22,658 bases of DNA from JBFHRE01 sp036745195. Lineage in GTDB: Bacteria; Actinomycetota; Acidimicrobiia; Spongiisociales; ZC4RG35. Location of the stretch: positions 1 to 22,658 of the forward strand of contig DAIOGO010000026.1 in the NCBI GenBank assembly GCA_036745195.1, read 5' to 3'. This document shows positions 1 through 9,248 of this stretch, piece after piece. Made by a program: the position numbers and the translations under genes. Numbering within the stretch: the stretch's first letter is position 1; every line of letters begins with the position of its first letter. Below the pieces are notes generated by a model. It was not told the origin of the DNA. It did no database searches and saw nothing but the letters and a program-made list of their open reading frames with translations.

Positions 1-1320
1 GGCAAGAAACTCGCCTCGCTCTTCTACACCTCGTACCACCGCACCGATGTCGAGGACACCGCCTCCCGGCCCATCGTCTTTGCGTTCAACGGTGGTCCCG
101 GCTCCTCCTCGGTTTGGCTGCACCTCGGTCTGTTCGGCCCCAAGCGGGTGGAACTGGACGACGAGGGACGACCGATGTCTCTGCCCGGGAGATTGGTGGA
201 GAACGAACACTCGATCCTCGACGTTGCCGATCTGGTGTTCATCGATCCCATCGGGACCGGGTACAGCCGGGGAATCCCCGCTGAAGACACCAAGAAGTAC
301 GCCCATTTCAAGAAGGACATCGAGTCGGTGTCGGAGTTCATCCGCCTCTACCTCACCCGGAACGGGCGGTGGGATTCCCCCAAGTATCTGGCGGGTGAGA
401 GCTACGGAACCACCAGGGCGGGCGGAATCGCCGCCCACATGCTCGACCACGCCGGGGTGTCGTTCAACGGTCTCATTCTGATTTCCGCCATCCTCCATTT
501 CGGGACCGCCCCCTTCGACCCGGCCACCTGGACCTTCCAACCGGGGACCGACATCCCCTACGTCACCTTCCTCCCCACCTATGCCGCCAGCGCCTGGTAC
601 CACGGCAAACTCGAACGCAAGCACCAGCGCAAGAAGCTGCGGACCTTCCTGGATGAGGTCGAGGCATTCGCCATCGGCGAATACGCCTCTGCCCTGATCT
701 TGGGTGACTCGCTTCCCGAAGACCGTTTCGACAAGGTCGCCGCAAAGGTCGCCGAATACACCGGTCTACCGGTCGACTACGTGAAGCGCTACCGCCTGCG
801 CATCGAGATCCTTCGCTTCTGCAAGGCCCTCCGCCGTGACGAGGGACTGACCATCGGCAGGCTCGACTCGCGCTACACCGGTCACGGGCGTTTCGACGAG
901 GGCGACACGATGGAATCGGACCCCTCGGGCGACGCCATATCCGGCCAGTACTCGGCGCTGCTCAATGCCTACCTGAGATCCGACCTCGGGTACGAGACCG
1001 ATCTCCCGTATGAGGTCCTCTCCTACAAGGTCTTCGAGGCGTGGGACTACGAAGATTTCAAGGCAGCTCACGTCGACGTGTCTGAGCGCTTGCGCTCCAC
1101 CCTGGTCCGCAACACCCATATGCGGGTGTTCGTGGCGAACGGGTATTACGACCTCGCCACCCCCCACTTCGCCACCGAGTACACGATCAACCACATGGGT
1201 CTCAAGCCGGAGACCCGCCGGCGGATCGACATGGCCTACTACGAGGCCGGTCACATGATGTACGCCCACCTGCCGTCGCTGGCGAAACTGGCCGGAGACC
1301 TCCGGGGGTTCCTCAGCTGA
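1..1320 (+). CDS. Serine carboxypeptidase-like protein, peptidase family S10 (5' end missing)
   Basis: The frame is open from the first base of the window, so the N-terminus lies outside; 439 residues are visible. Numbering from the first visible codon, the S10 oxyanion-hole motif NGGPGSSS starts at residue 30. The nucleophile Ser134 is in GESYGTT, the acid Asp384 is in NGYYDLATP and the general base His418 is in GHMMY. The catalytic triad is therefore complete and in the normal order. S10 enzymes remove C-terminal residues, usually outside the cytoplasm at acid pH; the signal peptide that would confirm export is not in view. The family is usually about 450-550 aa, so only the beginning is lost. 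The next gene starts 14 bases downstream on the same strand, but I see no functional link between a carboxypeptidase and an acyl-CoA carboxylase. The substrate is unknown. Confidence 0.93.
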   Translation, partial: GKKLASLFYTSYHRTDVEDTASRPIVFAFNGGPGSSSVWLHLGLFGPKRVELDDEGRPMSLPGRLVENEHSILDVADLVFIDPIGTGYSRGIPAEDTKKYAHFKKDIESVSEFIRLYLTRNGRWDSPKYLAGESYGTTRAGGIAAHMLDHAGVSFNGLILISAILHFGTAPFDPATWTFQPGTDIPYVTFLPTYAASAWYHGKLERKHQRKKLRTFLDEVEAFAIGEYASALILGDSLPEDRFDKVAAKVAEYTGLPVDYVKRYRLRIEILRFCKALRRDEGLTIGRLDSRYTGHGRFDEGDTMESDPSGDAISGQYSALLNAYLRSDLGYETDLPYEVLSYKVFEAWDYEDFKAAHVDVSERLRSTLVRNTHMRVFVANGYYDLATPHFATEYTINHMGLKPETRRRIDMAYYEAGHMMYAHLPSLAKLAGDLRGFLS

Positions 1321-1334
1321 TAGCCTCCGGCCCC

Positions 1335-3293
<1,959 letters not shown>

Positions 3294-3310
3294 GCTTGCC
3301 TGTCTGTTGA

Positions 3311-3326
3311 TCCGTTACGAAACGGA
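3311..3326. promoter_or_regulatory. Perfect inverted repeat TCCGTT-ACGA-AACGGA upstream of the polyamine operon
   Basis: Six-base arms are separated by four bases, in the 114-bp gap between the carboxylase stop and the transporter ATPase start. It lies about 70 bases upstream of the proposed -10 box. It could be an operator for a dimeric regulator or a weak hairpin after the carboxylase gene; no T-run follows it, so a classical terminator is unlikely. The symmetry is visible; the function is inferred. Confidence 0.35.
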
Positions 3327-3393
3327 GGCAACAACACACGATTCGCTTGCATGGCGCATTGCGCGCCGTCCGACAGCGCCGGATCGCGCCACG

Positions 3394-3399
3394 TACACT
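3394..3399 (+). promoter_or_regulatory. Candidate -10 box TACACT for the polyamine transport operon
   Basis: TACACT ends eight bases before the ATG at 3408, so transcription would begin at or just before the start codon. This would be a leaderless or nearly leaderless mRNA, as is common in actinobacteria. No convincing -35 element is visible. Confidence 0.35.
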
Positions 3400-3407
3400 C
3401 GCCACCC

Positions 3408-4469
3408 ATGAAAGAGGCGGTGCGATTCGAGGCGGTGACAAAGGCATTTGGGGCCGTCACCGCCGCCGACAAGGTTGATCTCACCATCGCCGACGGGGAG
3501 TTCTTCTCCATGCTGGGACCTTCCGGCTCTGGCAAGACGACCTGTCTCCGGCTGATGGCGGGGTTCGAAACCCCCGACTCGGGGCGGATCATGCTCAACG
3601 GCGAGGACGTCTCGACGCTCCCGCCCAACGCCCGCGACGTCAACACCGTGTTCCAGGACTATGCCCTGTTCCCGCACATGAACGTGGCAGAGAACGTCGG
3701 ATACGGGCTCATGGTCAAGAAGACCCCCGAGGCCGAGCGGCGGGAGCGGGTCCACGAAGCGCTCGCCCTCGTCCACCTGGAGGGGTTGGCCGAACGGCGG
3801 CCCTCGCAACTGTCGGGCGGCCAACGCCAGCGAGTCGCTCTCGCCCGGGCGCTCGTCAACCGCCCGGCAGTGCTGCTCCTCGACGAGCCTCTCGGAGCCC
3901 TGGATCTCAAGCTCCGCCAGGCGATGCAGACCGAGCTCAAGAACCTCCAACGTCAGGTGGGGATCACCTTCGTGTTCGTGACCCATGACCAGGAGGAGGC
4001 CCTGACGATGAGCGATCGGATCGCCGTCTTCAATCATGGGCGGATCGAACAGGTGGGGACACCGTCCGAGGTCTACGAGAGCCCGCGCAACGCTTTCGTC
4101 GCCGGGTTCGTCGGCACCTCCAACGTCATCTCGGGAGCGTTGGCGCTCCGGCTGACAGGGGAAGACGCCACCTTCACCGTCCGACCGGAGAAGATCGCGA
4201 TCGGGGTGGAGGGCGAGTGCACGGTGAGGGGCGTGCTGGTCGAGACGGTCTACCTGGGCATGTACACCCGGTACCGGGTCGACGTGGATGGGCGATCACT
4301 CGTCGCCGTTGCACAGAATCGGGCCAGCGCCCTTTCTGAAGATCACGAGACAGGAGAGGAGATCACCCTCTCCTGGGAGAAGGATTCGTGCCGGCGGCTG
4401 GCCGACACGACCCCGGTGGCGTCAGGCGTCGCCATCGGAAACGACCAAGAGGAGGACATGACCGTATGA
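3408..4469 (+). CDS. Polyamine ABC transporter ATP-binding protein (PotA/YdcT-like)
   Basis: This is a cytoplasmic ATPase of 353 aa that powers uptake by the two permeases encoded downstream. Walker A is GPSGSGKT (37-44), the Q-loop is VFQDYALFPH with Gln83, the signature is LSGGQRQR (135-142) and Walker B is LLLDEP (156-161). The H-loop follows in VTHDQEEALTMSDR. The C-terminal third is the TOBE-type regulatory domain typical of PotA/CUT1 ATPases. The start is ATG at 3408; the frame is open further upstream (possible ATG at 3351), but that extension is not PotA-like and overlaps the putative promoter. The stop overlaps the next ATG (ATGA at 4466-4469), so the binding protein is translationally coupled. 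Polyamine specificity is inferred from the neighbours rather than from this subunit. Confidence 0.93.
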   Translation: MKEAVRFEAVTKAFGAVTAADKVDLTIADGEFFSMLGPSGSGKTTCLRLMAGFETPDSGRIMLNGEDVSTLPPNARDVNTVFQDYALFPHMNVAENVGYGLMVKKTPEAERRERVHEALALVHLEGLAERRPSQLSGGQRQRVALARALVNRPAVLLLDEPLGALDLKLRQAMQTELKNLQRQVGITFVFVTHDQEEALTMSDRIAVFNHGRIEQVGTPSEVYESPRNAFVAGFVGTSNVISGALALRLTGEDATFTVRPEKIAIGVEGECTVRGVLVETVYLGMYTRYRVDVDGRSLVAVAQNRASALSEDHETGEEITLSWEKDSCRRLADTTPVASGVAIGNDQEEDMTV

Positions 4470-5644
4470 GACAACGACTGATCGTCGGGATCGTCTTCGG
4501 CCTGCTGATCGCCGCCTGTGGCGGCGGGGGCGATGCCGAGGGTGGACCGATCACAGAGATCGGCGAAGGCGAAGGCGCCCTCGCGATCGTCGCCTGGGCG
4601 GGCTACATCGAGCGGGGAGAGACGGACCCCAACTACGACTGGGTGACCGGATTCGAGGCGGACACCGGGTGCATGGTGGATGTCAAGACCGCCGGCACCT
4701 CCGATGAGATGGTGGCCCTCATGACCGAGTCCCAGGAGTTCGACCTGGTGACGGCATCGGGCGATGCCAGCTTGCGGCTCATCGCCGGCGGCACCGTCCA
4801 GGAGGTAAACGTCGACCTGATCCCCAGCTGGTCGACTGTCGACGAGCGACTCCAGAACGCTCCCTGGCACACGGTGGACGGCAAGCACTACGGCGTGCCC
4901 TACCAATGGGGCGCCAACGTGCTCATGTACAACACGGAGGTGTTCGGCGACACCCCACCGGAGTCGTGGAGCGTCGTCTTCGAAGAGACGACTCTTCCCG
5001 ATGGAAGCTCCAATGCCGACAGGATCCAGGCTTATGACGGCCCGATCTACGTCGCCGACGCCGCCCTCTATCTGAAGGCGACCAGACCTGAGCTCGGGAT
5101 CACCGATCCCTACCAGCTCAACGAGGAGCAGTACCAGGAAGCCCTCCAACTTCTCCGGGGCCAGCGCCAGCTGGTCGCCAGGTACTGGCACGACGCCTTC
5201 ATCCAGATGGACGACTTCACCAACGAGGGAGTGGCCGCCTCATCGAGCTGGCCGTTCCAGGTGAACATCCTCCAGGCCGGCGGAGCGCCGATCGCCTCGA
5301 CCGTGCCGGCCGAGGGTGCCACCGGGTGGGCGGACACCACGATGATGCACACCAACGCTCCCCATCCGAACTGCGCCTACAAGTGGTTCGAATGGCAGCT
5401 GAGCTCCAACCTGCAGGGCGATCTCGCCGCCTGGTTCGGCTCGGTTCCTTCGGTTCCCACCGCCTGCGGTGAGAGCGACCTGCTCGGTCCGGATGGCTGC
5501 AAGACCAACGGCATCGACAACTTCGACCGGATCTCCTTCTGGAAGACGCCGACCGAGGACTGCAATGGCACCGCCGAGGCAGGCTCGTGTGTCCCCTATC
5601 GACGCTGGGTGACCGACTACCTGGCCGTCATCGGCGGACGCTGA
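4466..5644 (+). CDS. Polyamine ABC transporter substrate-binding lipoprotein (PotD/YdcS-like)
   Basis: This is a 392-aa extracytoplasmic solute-binding protein. It begins with a short lipoprotein signal peptide: positively charged MRQR, a hydrophobic stretch, and the lipobox LIAAC with the lipidated Cys18, followed by a Gly-rich linker. The mature part starts with a strand like those of the PotD fold (ALAIVAWAGYIERGE) and contains YGVPYQWGANVLMYN, a typical type II binding-protein hinge segment. It would capture putrescine or a related polyamine outside the membrane and deliver it to the permeases. An AGGAGG ribosome-binding site at 4450-4455 sits ten bases before ATG 4466 and supports this start over the longer open frame from 4388. 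Several Cys residues in the C-terminal part may form disulfides. The exact ligand is not certain. Confidence 0.9.
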   Translation: MRQRLIVGIVFGLLIAACGGGGDAEGGPITEIGEGEGALAIVAWAGYIERGETDPNYDWVTGFEADTGCMVDVKTAGTSDEMVALMTESQEFDLVTASGDASLRLIAGGTVQEVNVDLIPSWSTVDERLQNAPWHTVDGKHYGVPYQWGANVLMYNTEVFGDTPPESWSVVFEETTLPDGSSNADRIQAYDGPIYVADAALYLKATRPELGITDPYQLNEEQYQEALQLLRGQRQLVARYWHDAFIQMDDFTNEGVAASSSWPFQVNILQAGGAPIASTVPAEGATGWADTTMMHTNAPHPNCAYKWFEWQLSSNLQGDLAAWFGSVPSVPTACGESDLLGPDGCKTNGIDNFDRISFWKTPTEDCNGTAEAGSCVPYRRWVTDYLAVIGGR

Positions 5645-5650
5645 CTCGAA

Positions 5651-5684
5651 GCGGGGGGAGGCGCCGCCGAGCGTCTCCCCCCGC
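5651..5684 (+). promoter_or_regulatory. Long GC-rich hairpin between the binding-protein and first permease genes
   Basis: The left arm 5651-5664 pairs with the right arm 5671-5684 over 14 base pairs (13 Watson-Crick, one G-U) around the six-base loop CGCCGA. It begins six bases after the binding-protein stop and ends 13 bases before the permease ATG. No T-run follows, so a full terminator is unlikely. In binding-protein transporters such hairpins can protect the upstream mRNA from 3' exonucleases or reduce downstream expression, giving excess binding protein over permease. The pairing is read directly from the sequence; the role is inferred. Confidence 0.75.
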
Positions 5685-5697
5685 CACTCCCCACCCG

Positions 5698-6627
5698 ATG
5701 GCCACCAGCGACCTGACCTCGCCCGCACGCCGGCTCGGGCGCGCCCTCTACACGAGGCCCCGTCTCCGGCTGGCTCTGCTCCTCGGTCTGCCGGTGTTGT
5801 GGCTGGTCGGGGTCTATGGCGGAAGCCTCGGCTCGCTGCTCCTCAACAGCTTCTTCTCCATCGATCCGTTCGGTGGCACGATCGACCGCAGTTTCACGCT
5901 CGAAACCTGGCAGCAGGTGTTCACCGACGCCAACATGGCGGTGGCAGTCAGGACGATCACCATGGCTGCCACGGTCACGATTGGCTCCCTCGCCATCGGC
6001 TTCCCGCTCGCCTACTACACCGCCCGCTACACCAGGGGACGACTCAAGACCGTCCTCATCCTCGCCATCCTGGTTCCACTGTGGTCCTCGTACCTCGTCA
6101 GGGTGTACGCCTGGAAACTGCTGCTGGCGGCCGAAGGTGTCATCGCCTGGGGGTTCGATCAGGTCGGATTGGGGAGGATCCTCGAGGGGGTGCTCGACTT
6201 GCCGATCGTGGGAGGCCCGTCGCTCTCCACCTCCTTTCTCGGCCAGTTCACCGTTTTCACCTACATCTGGCTTCCCTACATGGTGCTTCCCATCCAGGCG
6301 GCGGTGCAGCGGGTCCCCCGGTCTTTGCTGGAAGCCTCGGCCGACCTCGGCGCCTCTGCCGCCACCACCTTTCGCCAGGTGACCTGGCCGCTGGTGATCC
6401 CCGGGGTGGCCGCCGGGTCGATATTCACCTTCTCCCTAACCCTCGGCGACTACATCATTCCCACCGTGATCGGCGATTCTTCGCCCTTCATCGGGCTCGC
6501 CATCTACAGCCAGCAGGGGGTGGCGGGCAATCTCCCGCTGGCGGCGGCGCTCGCCTTCATCCCGGTGCTCGTGATGGTCCTCTATCTGTCGGGCGCCCGG
6601 AAGCTGGGAGCGTTCGAGGCACTATGA
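5698..6627 (+). CDS. Polyamine ABC transporter permease 1 (PotB/YdcU-like)
   Basis: This 309-aa integral membrane protein has about six hydrophobic segments, beginning at LALLLGLPVLWLVGVYGGSL. The cytoplasmic EAA loop that contacts the ATPase reads LLEASADLGASAATTFRQV and is followed by PLVIPGVAAGSIFTFSLTLG. As I remember it, the C-terminal half (IPGVAAGSIFTFSLTLGD, IYSQQG, RKLGAFEAL) is close to E. coli YdcU, which is the best evidence for the polyamine assignment. The start is ATG at 5698, just after the intergenic hairpin. No ribosome-binding site is obvious, since the bases before the ATG are C-rich. The longer open frame from 5587 would overlap the binding-protein gene and run through the hairpin, so I did not use it. 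The stop overlaps the next gene as ATGA. Confidence 0.9.
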   Translation: MATSDLTSPARRLGRALYTRPRLRLALLLGLPVLWLVGVYGGSLGSLLLNSFFSIDPFGGTIDRSFTLETWQQVFTDANMAVAVRTITMAATVTIGSLAIGFPLAYYTARYTRGRLKTVLILAILVPLWSSYLVRVYAWKLLLAAEGVIAWGFDQVGLGRILEGVLDLPIVGGPSLSTSFLGQFTVFTYIWLPYMVLPIQAAVQRVPRSLLEASADLGASAATTFRQVTWPLVIPGVAAGSIFTFSLTLGDYIIPTVIGDSSPFIGLAIYSQQGVAGNLPLAAALAFIPVLVMVLYLSGARKLGAFEAL

Positions 6628-7409
6628 AACGAGCCGGCTGGGGTCTCAAGGCGATGTCGGTGGCGGCTCTCGCCTACCTCCATCTCCCGATCGTGTTCGT
6701 GTTCCTCTATGCCTTCACCACCGAGGATGCGGCCTTCACCTTTCCCCCTCCCGGCCTGACGGTCAAGTGGTTTTCGGTAGCTGCAGCCAACACCGACATC
6801 CGCCAGGCCCTGGCCCTGTCGATCTCGGTGGCGACCGTGGCGACGCTGGTCGCCCTGCTTCTCGGAACCCTCGCCGCCGGGGCGGTGTGGAGGACCAGGT
6901 TCTTCGGCCGAGAGACGCTCTCACTGTTCATCGTGCTCCCGATCGCCCTCCCCGGAATCATCACCGGTATCTCATTGCGGTCGGCGATAAGCCTGAGCGG
7001 AATCCCCTTCTCCTTCTGGACGCTGGTGGTGGGCCATGCCACCTTCTGTGTGGCCGTCGCCTACAACAACGTGATCGCCCGCATGCGCCGGGTCTCGCCC
7101 AACCTGATCGAGGCGTCCTCGGACCTGGGGGCTTCCGGCTGGCAGACCTTCCGTCATGTCCTCCTCCCCCAATTGGGGTCGGCAATCGTCACGGGGGGAA
7201 TGCTCGCTTTTGCCCTCAGCTTCGACGAGATCATCGTGACCACCTTCACCGCCGGGAACCAGCAGACCCTCCCGATCTGGATCTTCTCTTCGCTGGTCAG
7301 ACCCCGCAACCGGCCCGTCACCAACGTCGTGGCGCTGCTGGTGGTCGTGATCACGTTCATACCCATCGTGTTGAGTCAGAGATTTGCTGCGAAGTCGGAG
7401 CAGGAATGA
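6624..7409 (+). CDS. Polyamine ABC transporter permease 2 (PotC/YdcV-like)
   Basis: This 261-aa membrane protein would pair with the preceding permease. Hydrophobic segments start at VAALAYLHLPIVFVFLYAF, and the EAA loop reads LIEASSDLGASGWQTFRHV, followed by LSFDEIIVTTFTAG, which is typical of PotC-type permeases. ATG 6624 overlaps the upstream stop (ATGA at 6624-6627), which implies coupled translation and equal amounts of the two permeases. The frame is open for about 800 bases upstream across the previous gene, but that part is not coding. The aldehyde dehydrogenase starts 37 bases after its stop. Confidence 0.9.
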   Translation: MKRAGWGLKAMSVAALAYLHLPIVFVFLYAFTTEDAAFTFPPPGLTVKWFSVAAANTDIRQALALSISVATVATLVALLLGTLAAGAVWRTRFFGRETLSLFIVLPIALPGIITGISLRSAISLSGIPFSFWTLVVGHATFCVAVAYNNVIARMRRVSPNLIEASSDLGASGWQTFRHVLLPQLGSAIVTGGMLAFALSFDEIIVTTFTAGNQQTLPIWIFSSLVRPRNRPVTNVVALLVVVITFIPIVLSQRFAAKSEQE

Positions 7410-7446
7410 AGGAAAAGGGCCCGAACGGGCGCAGAAGGATGGAGCC

Positions 7447-8874
7447 ATGAAGACGGTGAAGAACTTCGTCAACGGTCAGGCAGTGGACGCCCTGGACGGG
7501 AAGACCACACCACTGATCAATCCCGCCACCGGCGCTCACTACGCCGATGCCGCCCTCTCGAGCGCGGCCGATATCGACGCGGCCATGCAAGCGGCGGCAA
7601 CAGCCTTCGAGACCTGGCGCGATTCGACTCCCTCCCAGCGATCGCTGGCACTGTTCCGCATAGCCGATGCCATCGAAGAACGAGCCGACGAACTCGTGGC
7701 TCTGGAGGTGGAGAACACCGGCAAGCCGATCGGCCTGACCAAATCGGAGGAGATTCCGCCGATGGTCGACCAGATCCGCTTCTTCGCCACCGCCGCCCGT
7801 CACCTGGAAGGAAAGGCCGCCGCCGAGTACATGGCCGGCATGACCTCGTTCGTGCGACGCGAACCGATCGGTGTCTGCGCCCAGGTCACGCCCTGGAACT
7901 ACCCGATGATGATGGCCGCCTGGAAGTTCGGACCGGCGCTCGCCGCCGGCAACACGGTGGTGCTCAAGCCGAGCGACACCACCCCCGCCACGACGGCGTT
8001 GCTCGCCGAGATCGCCGCCGAGTTCCTCCCCCCGGGGGTGTTCAACGTTGTGTGTGGTGATCGTGACACCGGTCGGGCGATGGTGGAACACGTCACGCCC
8101 GCCATGGTCTCGGTCACCGGATCGGTGCGGGCGGGCATGGAAGTGGCCGGCACCGCCTCCAAATCCCTCAAGCGGGTGCACCTCGAATTGGGCGGCAAGG
8201 CGCCGGTGGTGGTCTTCGACGATGCCGACCTGGAGGCGGCGGCGGCAGGTATTGCCGGCGCCGGCTACTTCAACGCCGGTCAGGACTGCACCGCGGCCAC
8301 CCGGGTGCTGGTGGGGCCGGGTGCCTACGACGACTTCGTGGCCGCGCTCACCGACCAGGCCAAAGCCACCAAGACGGGAATGCCCGACGACGAAGACGCT
8401 GCGTTCGGGGCGCTCAACAACCCGAGCCAACTGGCAAGGGTGAAGGGTTTCCTGGAGCGGATCCCCACTCACGCCACCATCACCGCCGGAGGGTCGGCGG
8501 TGGCCGGAAATGGGTTCTTCCACGAGCCGACTGTCGTGATCGACCTCCAGCAGGACGACGAGATGAGCCAGGGTGAGATCTTCGGGCCGGTCATCACCGT
8601 CCAGCGGTTCTCCGACGAGGACGAGGCCGTTCGCTGGGCCAACGGGGTTGAGTACGGGCTCGCCTCGAGCGTGTGGACCAAGGACTTCGGCCGAGCCATG
8701 CGCATGTCGAAGCGGCTCGACTTCGGCTGCGTGTGGATCAACACCCACATCCCGTTGGTCGCCGAGATGCCGCACGGCGGCTACAAGCGCTCCGGTTACG
8801 GCAAAGACCTCTCGTCGTACTCCTTCGACGACTACACCCGCATCAAGCACGTGATGGCCAATATCGAGTCGTAG
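7447..8874 (+). CDS. patD: Gamma-aminobutyraldehyde dehydrogenase (PatD/YdcW-like aldehyde dehydrogenase)
   Basis: This is a 475-aa NAD(P)-dependent aldehyde dehydrogenase; E. coli PatD is 474 aa. Catalytic residues are in place: Asn151 in TPWNYP, general base Glu247 in LELGGKAP and nucleophile Cys281 in GQDCTA. The segment LKRVHLELGGKAPVVVFDD and the motif NAGQDCTAA are characteristic of the PatD/betaine-aldehyde dehydrogenase branch. In the putrescine transaminase route, putrescine becomes 4-aminobutanal and this enzyme oxidises it to GABA. Its place as last gene of a polyamine transporter operon, as in E. coli ydcSTUVW, favours PatD over betaine aldehyde dehydrogenase. The putrescine transaminase gene is not in the window. 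ATG 7447 has an AGAAGGA ribosome-binding site at 7433-7439. Confidence 0.88.
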   Translation: MKTVKNFVNGQAVDALDGKTTPLINPATGAHYADAALSSAADIDAAMQAAATAFETWRDSTPSQRSLALFRIADAIEERADELVALEVENTGKPIGLTKSEEIPPMVDQIRFFATAARHLEGKAAAEYMAGMTSFVRREPIGVCAQVTPWNYPMMMAAWKFGPALAAGNTVVLKPSDTTPATTALLAEIAAEFLPPGVFNVVCGDRDTGRAMVEHVTPAMVSVTGSVRAGMEVAGTASKSLKRVHLELGGKAPVVVFDDADLEAAAAGIAGAGYFNAGQDCTAATRVLVGPGAYDDFVAALTDQAKATKTGMPDDEDAAFGALNNPSQLARVKGFLERIPTHATITAGGSAVAGNGFFHEPTVVIDLQQDDEMSQGEIFGPVITVQRFSDEDEAVRWANGVEYGLASSVWTKDFGRAMRMSKRLDFGCVWINTHIPLVAEMPHGGYKRSGYGKDLSSYSFDDYTRIKHVMANIES

Positions 8875-8905
8875 TCACGGTGCAACGGTGCGGGTTGTCG
8901 GCCCT

Positions 8906-9048
8906 CGGCGATCAGCTGTCGGCTATCAGCTGATGCCCGATCGCTGCCTGGCTGATGCCCGACAGCCCATGCCCGATAGCTGCCTGGCTGATGCCCGACA
9001 GCCGATGCCCGACAGCTGCATGGCGCATGGCGCATGGCGCATGGCGCA
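8906..9048. repeat. Heptanucleotide repeat array, left part (units of CGATGCC/CGACAGC/GCATGGC type)
   Basis: From about 8906 the sequence keeps a strict seven-base period up to the N gap. It starts with degenerate units (CGGCGAT, CAGCTGT, CGGCTAT, CAGCTGA), passes through GATGCCC and GACAGCC types, and ends with three exact GCATGGC units plus a partial. It fills the space between the 3' ends of two convergent genes. Long apparent frames across it are artefacts, because the unit is not a multiple of three. There is no spacer/repeat alternation, so it is not a CRISPR array. Confidence 0.85.
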
Positions 9049-9148
9049 NNNNNNNNNNNNNNNNNNNNNNNNNNNNNNNNNNNNNNNNNNNNNNNNNNNN
9101 NNNNNNNNNNNNNNNNNNNNNNNNNNNNNNNNNNNNNNNNNNNNNNNN
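9049..9148. other. Assembly gap of exactly 100 N, flanked by an identical 55-base sequence
   Basis: Bases 8994-9048 before the gap are identical to bases 9149-9203 after it. A round 100 N is a scaffolder placeholder of unknown true length. An exact 55-base match at both contig ends is what a de Bruijn-graph assembler using k=55 would leave. The real array length and the gap content are therefore unknown. Confidence 0.97.
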
Positions 9149-9228
9149 CCCGACAGCCGATGCCCGACAGCTGCATGGCGCATGGCGCATGGCGCATGGC
9201 GCACGGCGCCTGGCGCATGGGCGCTGCA
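9149..9228. repeat. Heptanucleotide repeat array, right part
   Basis: This part repeats the last 55 bases before the gap and then continues with variant heptamers (GCACGGC, GCCTGGC, GCATGGG) until about 20 bases before the stop of the minus-strand glycosyltransferase. If the gap is only an unmerged overlap, this block may be the same DNA as 8994-9048. Confidence 0.75.
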
Positions 9229-9248
9229 GCGACGGCGCCTACGTCTCT

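Noticed and set aside
7357..8850. 497-codon open frame on the minus strand opposite the aldehyde dehydrogenase gene
   Set aside because: It is an antisense shadow of a well-supported gene in GC-rich DNA and shows no recognisable family features.
8906..9228. CRISPR array
   Set aside because: The units are seven bases and contiguous, without unique spacers, and no cas genes are nearby.
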